Source: an uncultured Planctomycetota bacterium (GTDB taxonomy: Bacteria; Planctomycetota; UBA1135; GCA-002686595). From it: DNA of 64,000 nucleotides. Below the pieces are notes generated by a model. That model saw nothing but the letters and a program-made list of their open reading frames with translations. It had not been told where the DNA came from and searched no databases. Positions 44,955 through 54,747 of this stretch are shown piece by piece (position 1 is the first letter of the stretch; the number at the start of each line of letters is the position of its first letter). The position numbers and the translations under genes are program-made. The DNA lies in the NCBI GenBank assembly GCA_903928115.1, contig CAIYPP010000132.1, positions 1 through 64,000 of the forward strand. The letters are read 5' to 3'.

Positions 44955-46642
44955 TCAACGCACGAGTTGAGCCTGCAATTCGACGGGCCCTCCGCCAGCG
45001 CCGATCTCGAACACGAACCCCGACTCGCCGTCGGGTCCCACGATCTTGGGGAGCTCGATGCTGATTGGATACCGGCCCGGCTCGAGGCCGCTGATGCGAT
45101 AGGGCGGGACCATCGACGTGGTGAGGAGCGAGTCGTAGGCCGTCGCGTTGCGGTCGCTGAGTCGGCCAAGCACGAAGCGCACACGGCCAGCGAAGGCGGT
45201 GCCGGCGAGACCTTCGAGTTTCAGGCGCACTTCACCCACAGGGGCGAGCGTCAGCTCGAATTCGTTCCCACTGGCCTGGACATCGACCTCGGGAGCCTGT
45301 TGTGGATCCGCCGGGTGCCAAGTGCGCGTGGGGAACACGAGCACACGAGCTCGGTACCGACCGACCGGAACTCCATCGAGTCGCGAGGCTCCGTCCTCCG
45401 TTGCCGCGAGCGCGAACTTGTGGGTCGTTCCGTCGGCAGCCTGCAGGTGCAGTTGTGCGCGAGGGAACGCCATCGGAGCCTCGATGGACGCGGCGTGACG
45501 CAGGTGAACGGCGAGCGACGCGAAACCCGTCGCGGTCCGCTGCATGGGCACAGCCACGACGCTCGGCGATCCGAGAAGGCGCGGCAACGCAAACGAGCCG
45601 CGCGAGGGTGCATATCCAGGGGCTTTCACCTCGTACGTCAGCGGTTCGATCGATTGGGCTTCGATCGCCGCAGCGACCAGCGCGAGCTTCGACCCCGCCT
45701 GCGGCGTCGCCAGCTCGACGTTTCCCGTGGCGAGCAGCGCCGGAAGTCCGCAGCCGTCATCTCTCCGGCCGCGCCGTCGCTGAACCAACGCAAGTCGAAG
45801 TCCCCGAACTCGTCCGCCGGAAGCTCTCGTCCTTCCGGGCCGGTGAGCGCCAGCCTCGCGCCGTAGAGCTGGGCCACCCGCAATTCCAACTCCCGCCCGT
45901 CGCCGTTCGCTGGAATCCACGCGGCCTGCTGGAGGAAGCCCTCGCCTCCGACGTTCAGGAGCACCGCTTCGTTCGGTCGCAGGCCCACGATGCAGAATCG
46001 ACCGTTCGCGTCGACGCTTGCGCTGCGCAAGCTCGGATCCCGGCGAGCGAGCTTGCGAAACACGAGTTCCGGCGGGTCCGGTTGGGTCAAGCCGAGCGCG
46101 ACGACACGCACCTTGGGCACGTCGGGAATTCCGTCGGCCCGCATGACTCGTCCACATAGCGTCGCGCCAGCTTCGAGCCGAATCTCGACCGGCCAGGACT
46201 CGTCATCGCGCAGCTCCCGAACCTCGCGCAGGTAGCCGCTCGCGATCACTCCGACGCCCTTGACGATTTCCTCGCCGTCGAGCGCGAGTGTTCCCCGTTC
46301 GTCCGTCGTGCCCGCGTCGCGCCAGGAGTCGAGGTCGTCGCTCACTCGGACCTCGGCACCGGCGACAGGTCCCCGATCGATGGCTCTCAGGACGACGATG
46401 GAGCGCGACGGCGTCGAAGGTCGTTCGCTCGGTTCGACCGGGGTGGCGTCGACGGCCACGCGACCGCCGCCCGCTCCGAATTCCGCTGAGGGTTGCGTGT
46501 CGGAAGTTCGCTCGTCTGCGCCCGCGACCGGCGCCGCGGAATCCGCTCGATCTGGCTGCCCGAGCCAGAGCGCCACGACGGCCCACACCCCGAGCAGCAG
46601 GAGCGAGACGAATCCGATCAGCCGTCGGCGAGGCTCAGTCAT
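44955..46642 (-). pseudogene. Frameshifted membrane-anchored beta-domain protein (carboxypeptidase-regulatory-like)
   Basis: Read in two frames it gives one protein of ~560 residues. It begins Met-Thr-Glu-Pro-Arg-Arg-Arg with a transmembrane helix (G-F-V-S-L-L-L-L-G-V-W-A-V-V-A-L-W-L), then repeated beta-sandwich segments such as G-P-V-A-G-A-E-V-R-V-S and A-G-A-T-L-C-G-R-V, typical of carboxypeptidase-regulatory-like folds. Around 45742 (T-A-A-D-F) the good frame ends, and sense resumes one frame over (A-L-L-A-T-G-N-V-E-L-A-T-P) to a stop at 44955. A single C deleted from a CCC run would explain it. Either a real mutation or a sequencing error. Confidence 0.7.
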
Positions 46643-46771
46643 GCTTGGAACTCCGGGAAACCACGGAACCCCGCCGCGCACGGGTGAATTCGTGCGAGAG
46701 CTGAAGTCCCGTGGACGGCCTTGCGAGACGCTCGGTACCCCGCGTTCTTACCGCGATTTGCCCCGCGCGCC

Positions 46772-48865
46772 TCAGGCCTCGACGCGGACGCGCATGTCGA
46801 CGGCGCACAGGTTGTCGGGGAAGGCGAGGGCGGGGTTGATCTCGAGTTCGGCAATCTCGGGGTGGTCGATGGCGAGCTGCGAGAGGCGCTGGATGAGCTC
46901 GACGAGGGCGTCCTCGTCGATGCCTTCCTGTCCGCGCACTCCGGCGAGGATCGGCCAGCCCTTGATCTCGCGCAGGAGCTCGCGCGCGCGCACGTCGCTC
47001 ACCGGACACAGGGCAAACGAGACGTCCTTCAGGACCTCGACGTAGATGCCGCCGAGGCCGAACATCAGGACCGGGCCGTAGCTCGGGTCCTGCGTGAAGC
47101 CGATCACGACCTCGCGGCCGCCTTTCAGCATCTTCTGGATGTTGACGCCCTCGGCCTCGGGGTGGCGCAGCTTGTCGAAGGCGGCGCGCACGGCGGCCTC
47201 GTCGGCTAGGTTGAGGAGGACGCCGCCGACGTCGGACTTGTGGGGGATCGAGGGCACCGAGAGCTTGGCGACGACGGGGTAGCCGACCTTGGCGGCGATC
47301 GCGACGGCTTCCTTCGGGCTCTGCGCGAGGCCACCGGGCACGACGGGCAGGCCGTAGGCGCGTGCGAGCTCGCGGCGGGCCTTCACGCCGAGCCAACCGG
47401 GCTTGAGCGCGCTCTTCGCGGCCTTGGCGTCGACGCGGAACTGCCGCACCTTGCCGATCGGGCGCGCGAGGATGCGACGGCGCTCGTCGAGGGCGGCGAG
47501 CGCTCGCACGGCGGACTCCGGGTACAGGTACACGGGCACCCAGCCCTGCTGGGCCTCGCTCGAGATCGAGCGCAACACCTCGTCGCGCGCCATGAAGCAG
47601 CCGACGACGGGCTTCTTCGAGTCGCGTGCTGCCTCGAAGACGGCTCGGGCGACGACGACCGGATCGTGCGTGATCGGCGGCACGAAGATCACGATCACCT
47701 GATCGACGTTCGCGTCGCGCAGGAGCACACCGAGGGCCTTGCGGTAGTGCTCGGCGGTCGCGCCCGCGACCATGTCGACGGGATTCTGCACGCTCGCCTC
47801 GGGCACGAGGATCGTGCGCAGCTCGGCGCGCGTCGCCTCCGAGAGCTGCGGCATCTCGAGGCCGGAGCCGACGATCGCGTCCGTCGCGAGGATCGCGGGG
47901 CCACCGGCGTTGGTGAGCACGACGGTGCGATTTCCGGCCGGAATCGGCAGTTTCGAGAGCGCGAGGCCGACGTCGAAGAGCTCCTCGACCGAGTCGACGC
48001 GCTGCACGCCGCACTCCTTGAGCAGCGCGTCGGCGGCGACATCGGCGCCCGCGAGCGAGCCGGTGTGGCTCGACGCCGCGCGCGCACCTGCGCTCGAGCG
48101 CCCGGCCTTCACCGTGACGAGCGCTTTTTCGCGGCTCACGCGGCGCGCCGTCGGCACGAACTTGCGCGGATTGCCGAAGCTCTCCAAGTAGAGGAGCACG
48201 CAGCGGATCGACGGATCGGCACCCCAGTATTCGAGCAGGTCGTTGGCGCTCACATCCGCGCGGTTGCCCATCGAGACGAACATTGCGACACCGAGCGAGA
48301 GATGGTCGGAGTGTGCGAGGATGGCCTCGCCCATCGCGCCCGACTGCGAGACGAACGCGACCGGTCCGGAGCGCGGAAAGCTCCGTGAGAACGACGCGTT
48401 GAGCCGCACGTCGCTCTGTGCGTTTTGGATGCCCATGCAGTTGGGGCCGACCACGCGCATGCCGTGCTTGCGCGCGAGGCGCACGAGCCGTTCCTCGACC
48501 GCTGCGCCCTCGGGCCCCGTCTCCTTGAAGCCCGCCGTGATGATCACCACGGCGCCGACGCCCTTGCGGGCACAGTCCGCGAGCGCGCGCGGCACGAGAG
48601 CCTTCGGCACGGTGAGGATCGCGAGGTCGACCGCGTCGGGGATCGCCGCCACGCTGCGATGGCACTTGATCGAGTGCAGCACGTCCGCGTGCGGGTTGAC
48701 GGGGAAGACCTTCCCTTCGAATCCACCCGTGATGAGGTTGTGAAGAACTTGCCAGCCGATCGAGCCCGGGCGACGCGATGCGCCGATGACTGCGACGGCG
48801 CGCGGGCGGAAGAGGCGGTCGAGGGAGTGGCGAGCGCGCCGGGCGGAGGTGGAGCTCAGGGTCAT
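46772..48865 (-). CDS. ADP-forming acyl-CoA synthetase (fused alpha-beta)
   Basis: A 697-residue fused acetate-CoA ligase (ADP-forming type). Domain order is CoA-binding (A-V-A-V-I-G-A-S-R-R-P-G-S-I-G), two succinyl-CoA-ligase-like domains with the phospho-His segment S-S-H-T-G-S-L-A-G, and a C-terminal ATP-grasp domain (V-G-Y-P-V-V-A-K-L and I-P-H-K-S-D-V-G-G-V). It makes an acyl-CoA from acid, ATP and CoA, or ATP in reverse. The acyl group is not known; acetate or a branched acid are usual. Divergent from the second radical-SAM gene. Confidence 0.92.
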   Translation of the reverse strand: MTLSSTSARRARHSLDRLFRPRAVAVIGASRRPGSIGWQVLHNLITGGFEGKVFPVNPHADVLHSIKCHRSVAAIPDAVDLAILTVPKALVPRALADCARKGVGAVVIITAGFKETGPEGAAVEERLVRLARKHGMRVVGPNCMGIQNAQSDVRLNASFSRSFPRSGPVAFVSQSGAMGEAILAHSDHLSLGVAMFVSMGNRADVSANDLLEYWGADPSIRCVLLYLESFGNPRKFVPTARRVSREKALVTVKAGRSSAGARAASSHTGSLAGADVAADALLKECGVQRVDSVEELFDVGLALSKLPIPAGNRTVVLTNAGGPAILATDAIVGSGLEMPQLSEATRAELRTILVPEASVQNPVDMVAGATAEHYRKALGVLLRDANVDQVIVIFVPPITHDPVVVARAVFEAARDSKKPVVGCFMARDEVLRSISSEAQQGWVPVYLYPESAVRALAALDERRRILARPIGKVRQFRVDAKAAKSALKPGWLGVKARRELARAYGLPVVPGGLAQSPKEAVAIAAKVGYPVVAKLSVPSIPHKSDVGGVLLNLADEAAVRAAFDKLRHPEAEGVNIQKMLKGGREVVIGFTQDPSYGPVLMFGLGGIYVEVLKDVSFALCPVSDVRARELLREIKGWPILAGVRGQEGIDEDALVELIQRLSQLAIDHPEIAELEINPALAFPDNLCAVDMRVRVEA

Positions 48866-48900
48866 GCGTGGCTCATTTTGAGACGATCGCGCCTACGCGG

Positions 48901-48927
48901 CGCACCGCACAAAGACGTAGCGGTGCG
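48901..48927. promoter_or_regulatory. Inverted repeat between divergent genes, possible operator
   Basis: CGCACCGC (48901-48908) and GCGGTGCG (48920-48927) form a perfect 8-bp inverted repeat with an 11-nt spacer, about 19 bp centre to centre, the spacing of a dimeric repressor site. It stands between the divergent acyl-CoA synthetase and radical-SAM genes. TATGCT, a -10-like hexamer, begins at 48929. No repressor gene is adjacent. Confidence 0.35.
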
Positions 48928-48972
48928 GTATGCTGCTCGAAGAGCGTCGCGGAAGTGCGGGCTCGCAACGCC

Positions 48973-50469
48973 ATGTCGCGCATCGCCTTTGTCCTGACGA
49001 CCTGCCACGAGTTCGAGGGCGTCAAGGTGCTCTCCTCGGTCCTGAAAAAGCACGGGCATCAGACGGACGCGTTCATCACGAGCGAGGAGAGCGACTACTA
49101 CCGAGCGATCGCCGACTTCCGCCCCGACGTGGTCGCGATCTACGCGACCACCGGCCAGCACGAGTGGCCCTACCCGTACATTCGGCGCTGGAAGCGCGAC
49201 AACCCCAAGCTGAAGGTCGTGATGGGGGGGCCGCACCCCAGCCACGACCTCGAGCCGCTCGAGCACGTCGATGTGATCGACGCGACGATCAAGGGTGAGG
49301 CCGAGTACGCGATGCTCGAGCTCGTCGAGGCGTGGGCCAAGAACGAGTCGATCGAGCTGATTCCCAACGTCGCGTTCCGCGGCCCCGGCGGCGTGCCGAT
49401 CCAAAACCCGATCCGCCCGGTCATCCAAGACCTCGACACGCTGCCCTTCCCGGACGTCGACATCTTCTACAAGTACCCGTTCCTGCGCTCGAAGCGCGTG
49501 CTGCAGGTGCACGCGAGCCGCGGCTGCCAGAACTCGTGCACGTACTGCTCGGTCGGCACGATGAAGAAGGACTGGGTCAGCGGGAAGAAGGGCGAGAAGT
49601 TCAACCGCACCAAGTCCGTCGACTACCTGTGCGACGAGATCAACGACGTGCTCGCGCGCTATCCGGGCTTCCGGATGATCAACTTCGGCGACGCGGCCCT
49701 GAACATGTACTCGGGCTGGCTCGCGGAGTTCGCGGAGAAGTGGCCGGCGCGCGTCGGCTTGCCGTTCGCCTGCAACATCAACATCAACTACCTCGACGAA
49801 GACGACATCATCGCGCTGAAGCGCGCGGGCTGCGTGTCGGTGCAGTTTGGTCTCGAGTCCGGCAGCGAGGACGTGCGGCTCAAGATCTACAAGAAGGGCT
49901 ACACCGACGACGTCGTGTTCGGAATCCCACCGCTCCTGCGCAAGCACAAGCTGACGTTCCGCACGAACAACATCATGGGCTCGCCCGCGGAGACGCTCGA
50001 CGACATGTTCGAGACCGTGCGCGTGAACAAGAAGATTCAGCCCAATGGCTGCACGGTGCTGATCTATCGCTCGTTCCGCTCGACCGTCCTCGGCAAGGAG
50101 GACTTCGAGCTTGGGCGCCTCGACGAGGGCAAGGACATCGGGCCGTCGATCCAGCACGACTCGAACATGATTCGCGAGGACGTGCGCGAGGTCGTGAACC
50201 TCCAAAAGCTCTTCAACGTCGCGGTCTACGTGCCCTTCGGCCTGCCGCTCGTGCGCGCGCTGATCCGGCTGCCGCGCAACCGCCTGTTCGAAGTCACGCA
50301 GCTCTCGTTCCTTTGGTACCAGCACGCCGTCGTGTCGGGCTACGGGATGCTCGACGACTTCCTCTTGGGTTTGAAGAACCTGCGAAACATCTTCCAGCCG
50401 ACCCGGCGCCGCCCGGCTGGAAAGGGCCTGAAAGAGCGCATGGAGACTGGGGTCGAGACCACGGTCTAG
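48973..50469 (+). CDS. Radical SAM protein with N-terminal B12-binding-like domain
   Basis: A 498-residue protein. The N-terminal ~110 residues (V-V-M-G-G-P-H-P-S-H-D) have the B12-binding-like Rossmann pattern. The radical SAM cluster Cys185, Cys189 and Cys192 is in S-R-G-C-Q-N-S-C-T-Y-C-S-V-G. A further domain follows (to residue ~340), and the end is basic. It is a paralogue of the protein at 34867-36276 in architecture but not closely similar in sequence. Substrate unknown. The start Met-Ser-Arg-Ile-Ala-Phe-Val-Leu is chosen because upstream residues do not look like the family. Divergent from the acyl-CoA synthetase gene. Confidence 0.88.
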   Translation: MSRIAFVLTTCHEFEGVKVLSSVLKKHGHQTDAFITSEESDYYRAIADFRPDVVAIYATTGQHEWPYPYIRRWKRDNPKLKVVMGGPHPSHDLEPLEHVDVIDATIKGEAEYAMLELVEAWAKNESIELIPNVAFRGPGGVPIQNPIRPVIQDLDTLPFPDVDIFYKYPFLRSKRVLQVHASRGCQNSCTYCSVGTMKKDWVSGKKGEKFNRTKSVDYLCDEINDVLARYPGFRMINFGDAALNMYSGWLAEFAEKWPARVGLPFACNININYLDEDDIIALKRAGCVSVQFGLESGSEDVRLKIYKKGYTDDVVFGIPPLLRKHKLTFRTNNIMGSPAETLDDMFETVRVNKKIQPNGCTVLIYRSFRSTVLGKEDFELGRLDEGKDIGPSIQHDSNMIREDVREVVNLQKLFNVAVYVPFGLPLVRALIRLPRNRLFEVTQLSFLWYQHAVVSGYGMLDDFLLGLKNLRNIFQPTRRRPAGKGLKERMETGVETTV

Positions 50470-50538
50470 CCCCTCGGTCGGCCTCCGCGTGCCGCGCTCC
50501 ACCGCTGCGCGAGGCCCGTGGTACCCTTGATCCGTCCC

Positions 50539-52176
50539 ATGGGTGTGTCTTCGATTCTAGCTGGAGCGCTGCTCTTGCCCTTGGCGTCACAGGGGGCCCA
50601 GCCGTCTCTCCGGCCGTCGTCGGCGGGGAGTGCACCTCTCGCGACACCGGGAAACGTCTTGGTGATCACCCTCGATGACGTGGGGGTGGACCTGATCGGC
50701 GCGTACGAGGACTGGTACGTGGCGCAGGGACGCGACCGTGGCACGCCCGCCAACACGCCCGCGATCGACAACCTGCTCGCGAGCCGCGGGATCACGTTCA
50801 CCGAGTGCTGGACCGCTCCGATGTGCACGCCCAGCCGCGCGCGCCTCTTGACCGGCAAGTTCGGCATGCGCAACGGGATCGGCGCGGTTCTCAAGGAGAA
50901 CGAGACTTCGGGCTATCTCAATCCAGGCCTGCAGGTCACGGAGCCATTGTTGCCGCAGTTCTTGCATGGCGCCCCGATGCCCTACACATCGGTCGCCGTC
51001 GGCAAGTGGCACCTCGTCGATACGCCGCTGCGCGCCATCTATCCCGACCACCCGCTCGGCTCACCTGCGGGAACGTGGTTCGACCGCTACGCGGGGGCCA
51101 TGTTCAACCTGCAGCAGGCGGCCCCGGGCAACGGCGTCAACGTTTACTCGAGCTGGATCAAGACCTACTGCTCGTTCCTGAGCCCGAACGTCGCACCCTG
51201 CGCGAGCGGCAACCCGCCGTGCGACGTGCTCAAGTTCTCGCCGCCGGTCTCGAACTACGCCACGGTCGACACGACGGACGATGCCCTCGCGATGGTCGCG
51301 AGCCTGCCCGAGCCCTGGTTTCTGTATGTCGCGTACAACTCCGCGCACGCGCCCGTCCACGACATCCCGACCGGCTTGCCGTCGCAGTACTGCCAGAGCT
51401 ACTTGCCGAACTTCTCACCGTGCTACGCCGGTGCGAGCCCGACGTTCGCGACGCGCCTGCGCTGCATGATGGAGGAGTTGGACAACCAGATCGGGCGCCT
51501 CCTGTGCGCGATCGACGACACCGATACGACGGTGATCCTCATCAGCGACAATGGCACCGATCCCAACGGCCTGCTCCCGCCCCACGATCGCTCGACGGCC
51601 AAGGGCACGATCAAGGAGGGCGGCGTGCGCGTGCCGTTCATCGTGCGCTCGCCGCTGCAGGCGCCGGGGACGGTGGGGCGCGTTTCCCGCGCGCTCGTGA
51701 GCTCGACCGATGTGTTCGCGACGGTCGCGAGCATCGCGGGGCGCGCGGTGCCGGCCGGCATGGCGACGGACTCCGTCTCGATGATGCCGTACATCACGGG
51801 CTACCAAGGGAGCATCCGAAAGTTCGTCTACACGGAGAACTTCTTCCCGAACTTCGAGCCCGACCCGCTCACGGGCGGACCGCCGGCGAGCTACGTCACC
51901 AACCGCCACGTGCAGGCCATCCGCGAGGCGCGTTTCAAGCTCGTGCGGCGCACGGATCGCATTCAGAACACGGGCAACACCTTCACTGTCGTCGAAGAGT
52001 TCTACGACCTCCAGCAGGGTGGCCCGCCCGATCCGATCACCGGTGCGCCGACCCCGGACTGGTTCGAAGAGAACGACCTGCTCGCCTCCGGGCAGCCGCT
52101 CGCACCGCGCGCGCAGCGGGCGCTGACCGTGCTGCAGCAGCGCCTGACCACGCTGTATCCGACGATCTGCCGCTGA
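50539..52176 (+). CDS. Exported type I sulfatase
   Basis: A 545-residue protein with an N-terminal signal peptide (~25). The sulfatase signature C-T-P-S-R-A at Cys96 is the sequence converted to formylglycine, the catalytic residue. Metal ligands are expected in I-T-L-D-D and I-S-D-N-G-T-D, both present, and the substrate-side G-K-W-H segment is there. It hydrolyses sulfate esters, probably of algal or glycan polymers as usual in planctomycetes, but the substrate is not known. The protein is Cys-rich for an exported one, so disulfides are likely. A GTG at 50518 would lengthen the leader; the ATG is preferred. A sulfatase-maturing enzyme was not seen in the window. Confidence 0.93.
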   Translation: MGVSSILAGALLLPLASQGAQPSLRPSSAGSAPLATPGNVLVITLDDVGVDLIGAYEDWYVAQGRDRGTPANTPAIDNLLASRGITFTECWTAPMCTPSRARLLTGKFGMRNGIGAVLKENETSGYLNPGLQVTEPLLPQFLHGAPMPYTSVAVGKWHLVDTPLRAIYPDHPLGSPAGTWFDRYAGAMFNLQQAAPGNGVNVYSSWIKTYCSFLSPNVAPCASGNPPCDVLKFSPPVSNYATVDTTDDALAMVASLPEPWFLYVAYNSAHAPVHDIPTGLPSQYCQSYLPNFSPCYAGASPTFATRLRCMMEELDNQIGRLLCAIDDTDTTVILISDNGTDPNGLLPPHDRSTAKGTIKEGGVRVPFIVRSPLQAPGTVGRVSRALVSSTDVFATVASIAGRAVPAGMATDSVSMMPYITGYQGSIRKFVYTENFFPNFEPDPLTGGPPASYVTNRHVQAIREARFKLVRRTDRIQNTGNTFTVVEEFYDLQQGGPPDPITGAPTPDWFEENDLLASGQPLAPRAQRALTVLQQRLTTLYPTICR

Positions 52177-52265
52177 TTCGCGCGGACTGCGGCGCCGCGT
52201 TCTGCGCACTAGCGCCACGCTGTGCATGCGCTCCGCGGGTGCGAGACGTCTTGGGTCTACGTTCC

Positions 52266-52273
52266 AAGGAGGT
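52266..52273 (+). promoter_or_regulatory. Near-perfect ribosome-binding site
   Basis: AAGGAGGT, fully complementary to the end of 16S rRNA, stands 5 nt before the ATG at 52279. It decides the start against longer upstream in-frame codons and contrasts with the weak or absent sites of most genes in this window. Confidence 0.8.
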
Positions 52274-52278
52274 TTCGC

Positions 52279-52881
52279 ATGCGCCCCGCAGCTCTTCGTC
52301 TCGTCTTCGCCGCACTCGCGGCCGCACCGCTCGTCTCCGCTTGCGCCTTTGGAGACCGCCATGTCCGGCTCGAGTATCCGCCTTCCGGTACGGAGAGCGT
52401 CGAGGCCGTCCCGGCGAGTGCGCGCATCGGAGCGCGCCGTCTGCATCTCGCGCTATTCACGGACCAGCGCGCCGAGCGGATGCGCATCGGCGAGGTCCGC
52501 AACGGCTGGGGTATGCACACTGCGGACGTCGTCGCGTCGAACGACGTGTGCGAGTGGGTTCGCAAGGGCGTGCGCACGGAGCTCGAACGCGCCGGTTTCG
52601 AGGTGGTGGAGGACTGCCCCGCGGCCGGTGGCGTCGAGCTGCGCGGCGAGGTGCTCCGCGTTCACTGCGACGCGCTCTTCAGCTACGAAGCCGAGGTGCA
52701 GCTCTCCGCGGAGCTCACGCGCGACGGTGTCGTGCTCGCCCGCTACCCCGCTGGGGGCAAGGGCAGCGCCGGCACGAACTGGGGCGCTACGGAGGCGGGC
52801 TATGGCGAGTCGCTGGCCCGCGCGCTGCAGGTCGCGGCGCGGGACCTCGCGGCGAGTCTGAGGACGATGCCCCAGCCCTGA
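52279..52881 (+). CDS. Lipoprotein resembling the YajG family
   Basis: A 200-residue protein. A signal peptide ends in the lipobox L-V-S-A-C-A, so the mature part should be lipid-anchored. R-L-H-L-A-L-F-T-D-Q-R and V-R-T-E-L-E-R-A-G-F-E-V resemble YajG-like lipoproteins of unknown function found in many Gram-negative bacteria; the rest is a mixed alpha-beta pattern. The ribosome-binding site before the ATG is nearly perfect, which suggests strong translation. It stands between the sulfatase and FG-GAP genes on the same strand. Confidence 0.75.
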   Translation: MRPAALRLVFAALAAAPLVSACAFGDRHVRLEYPPSGTESVEAVPASARIGARRLHLALFTDQRAERMRIGEVRNGWGMHTADVVASNDVCEWVRKGVRTELERAGFEVVEDCPAAGGVELRGEVLRVHCDALFSYEAEVQLSAELTRDGVVLARYPAGGKGSAGTNWGATEAGYGESLARALQVAARDLAASLRTMPQP

Positions 52882-52950
52882 GCGCCTCGAGGGCGGCGAT
52901 TCTCTGTAACGCCCCCGACTTCTCGCGGATCGACTAGTCTCGGAGGCCCC

Positions 52951-54741
52951 ATGTCGATCCGCACCCCCCTGAACGTCGTCGCGCTCGCCACACTGGCGCC
53001 GCTCTCCCCGCTCCTCGCCCAATCTGCGCTCGTGACCTACGGCGGGACGACCGCCAGCGCGGAGCTCGGACGGGCGGTGTGCTACGCGGGGGACGTCGAT
53101 GACGATGGCTGGCCGGACTTCGCCGTGGGTGAGCCCGGCTACAACGGCGGCGCGGGACGCGTGGTGCTGCGTCGCGGCGGCTACGTCGCCACCGGACAGG
53201 GGGCCGCGTATCTGTATGTCTTCGACGCGCCTGCGGGAGTGTCCGGGATGGGGCATGCGTTGCTCGGCGGCGTCGACTGCAACGCGGATGGCATCGAGGA
53301 CCTGTGGGTCGGCGCACCGGGCTGGAACGCCACCGACCGCGGCCACGTGCTCTTCATCCCGGGCACTCAGACGGCGAACTTCAAGTCGCAGATCGGGCCG
53401 GTCGGCGGGCGCTGGGGCTGGAGCTTCGCGCACCTCGGCAACGTCGACGGCGACATCTACCGCGACGTCGCCATGGGGCTGCCCTACGACGATACGAACG
53501 GGACGGACGCCGGCGCGGTGATCGCGATGAGGGGCGGCTTTTTCGCGGTGCCGGGCTACCCCTTTTCGGTGTACACGCTGCTCGGCAACCAAGCGGGGTC
53601 GCTGTTCGGTCACGCGGTCTCGACGAGCGACCTCAACTTCGACGGCCGTGATGACGTGCTCGTCGGCGCGCCGTCGCAGGACAACCTCTTCGCGGCCAAC
53701 TCGGGGCGCGTCGTCGCCTTCGACGGTCTCTCGCGCGCGCAGGTGTGGAGCGTGAGCGGAACCTTCGGGGAAGAGCTCGGCTACGCGGTCGCCGGCGGGT
53801 TCGACTTCGACGGCGACAATCGCTCCGACATTTTCGTCGGCAGCCCCGCGTCGGACGTGGCCGCGACGGACGCGGGGCGCGCGACGATGTACTCCGGGGG
53901 TGCTGCGGCCTCGGGGCAGGTCTCGGTGGTCTTTCAGGTGAACGGGGTGGGCGCGACGGCGGGCTTCGGAACCTCTCTCTCGTTCATCGGCGACGTCAAC
54001 GTCGACGGCCGCGTGGATGTCGCCGTCGGCGCACCGGGGCTCGACCCTACGCCGCTCACCCCCAACGCGGGCGCGGTGTACGTCTACTCGGGCGAGACGC
54101 GCGAGCGACTCGGGTTTCGACTCGGCGGCATCGGCGACCGTTACGGCGAGCGAGTGGCGAGCCTGACGATCTTCCCGTTCCAGCTCGGCAACCTGCTGAA
54201 CGGGGATCTCGACGGAGTCGCGGGACCGGAGTTTCTCGTCGGCTGTCCGCGCTCGAACGACTTCGCCAGTGACGGTGGCAAGCTCGACGTGCTGCGCCTC
54301 TATCCGGTGACTCCCGTCGTGTACTGCACGGGCAAGGTGAACAGCGCCGGCTGCGTTCCGAGCCTGCAGGTGCAGTTCGGGACGCCGGATGTCACGCCCG
54401 GCCCGGTGCAGCCGTTCCAAGTCCGCGTCGTGAACCTGCTCAACCAGAAGAACGGGCTCTTCTTCTACGGGCTCCGCGCGAGCGCGACGGCATTCCAAGG
54501 CGGCACGCTGTGCGTCGGTTCGCCGACGAAGCGCACGATCACGCAGGGCTCGGGCGGGAGCGCGAGCGGCAACGACTGCACGGGGACGATGCTCTACGAC
54601 TTCAACGCGCTCGCGGCGGCTGGCATCGACCCGACGCTCGTCGGCGGTCAGGAGGTCTTCACGCAGGCGTGGTCGCGCGATCCGGCAAGCCCGAGCACGA
54701 CGAGCCTGTCGAACGCGATGCGCTTCGTGTTCGCACCCTGA
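52951..54741 (+). CDS. Exported FG-GAP seven-repeat protein with C-terminal Cys module
   Basis: A 596-residue protein with a signal peptide (~24). Seven FG-GAP/Ca-binding repeats are visible between ~40 and 450: D-V-D-D-D-G-W-P-D-F-A-V-G, C-N-A-D-G-I-E-D-L-W-V-G, N-V-D-G-D-I-Y-R-D-V-A-M-G, D-L-N-F-D-G-R-D-D-V-L-V-G, D-F-D-G-D-N-R-S-D-I-F-V-G, D-V-N-V-D-G-R-V-D-V-A-V-G and D-L-D-G-V-A-G-P-E-F-L-V-G. Seven such repeats are expected to form a closed beta-propeller. Residues 458-596 are a module with four conserved Cys, beginning Y-C-T-G-K-V-N-S-A-G-C and ending L-S-N-A-M-R-F-V-F-A-P, also found in the two DNRLRE proteins nearby. The module could help in export, folding or surface attachment (inference). 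Confidence 0.88.
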   Translation: MSIRTPLNVVALATLAPLSPLLAQSALVTYGGTTASAELGRAVCYAGDVDDDGWPDFAVGEPGYNGGAGRVVLRRGGYVATGQGAAYLYVFDAPAGVSGMGHALLGGVDCNADGIEDLWVGAPGWNATDRGHVLFIPGTQTANFKSQIGPVGGRWGWSFAHLGNVDGDIYRDVAMGLPYDDTNGTDAGAVIAMRGGFFAVPGYPFSVYTLLGNQAGSLFGHAVSTSDLNFDGRDDVLVGAPSQDNLFAANSGRVVAFDGLSRAQVWSVSGTFGEELGYAVAGGFDFDGDNRSDIFVGSPASDVAATDAGRATMYSGGAAASGQVSVVFQVNGVGATAGFGTSLSFIGDVNVDGRVDVAVGAPGLDPTPLTPNAGAVYVYSGETRERLGFRLGGIGDRYGERVASLTIFPFQLGNLLNGDLDGVAGPEFLVGCPRSNDFASDGGKLDVLRLYPVTPVVYCTGKVNSAGCVPSLQVQFGTPDVTPGPVQPFQVRVVNLLNQKNGLFFYGLRASATAFQGGTLCVGSPTKRTITQGSGGSASGNDCTGTMLYDFNALAAAGIDPTLVGGQEVFTQAWSRDPASPSTTSLSNAMRFVFAP

Positions 54742-54747
54742 GCGTGC

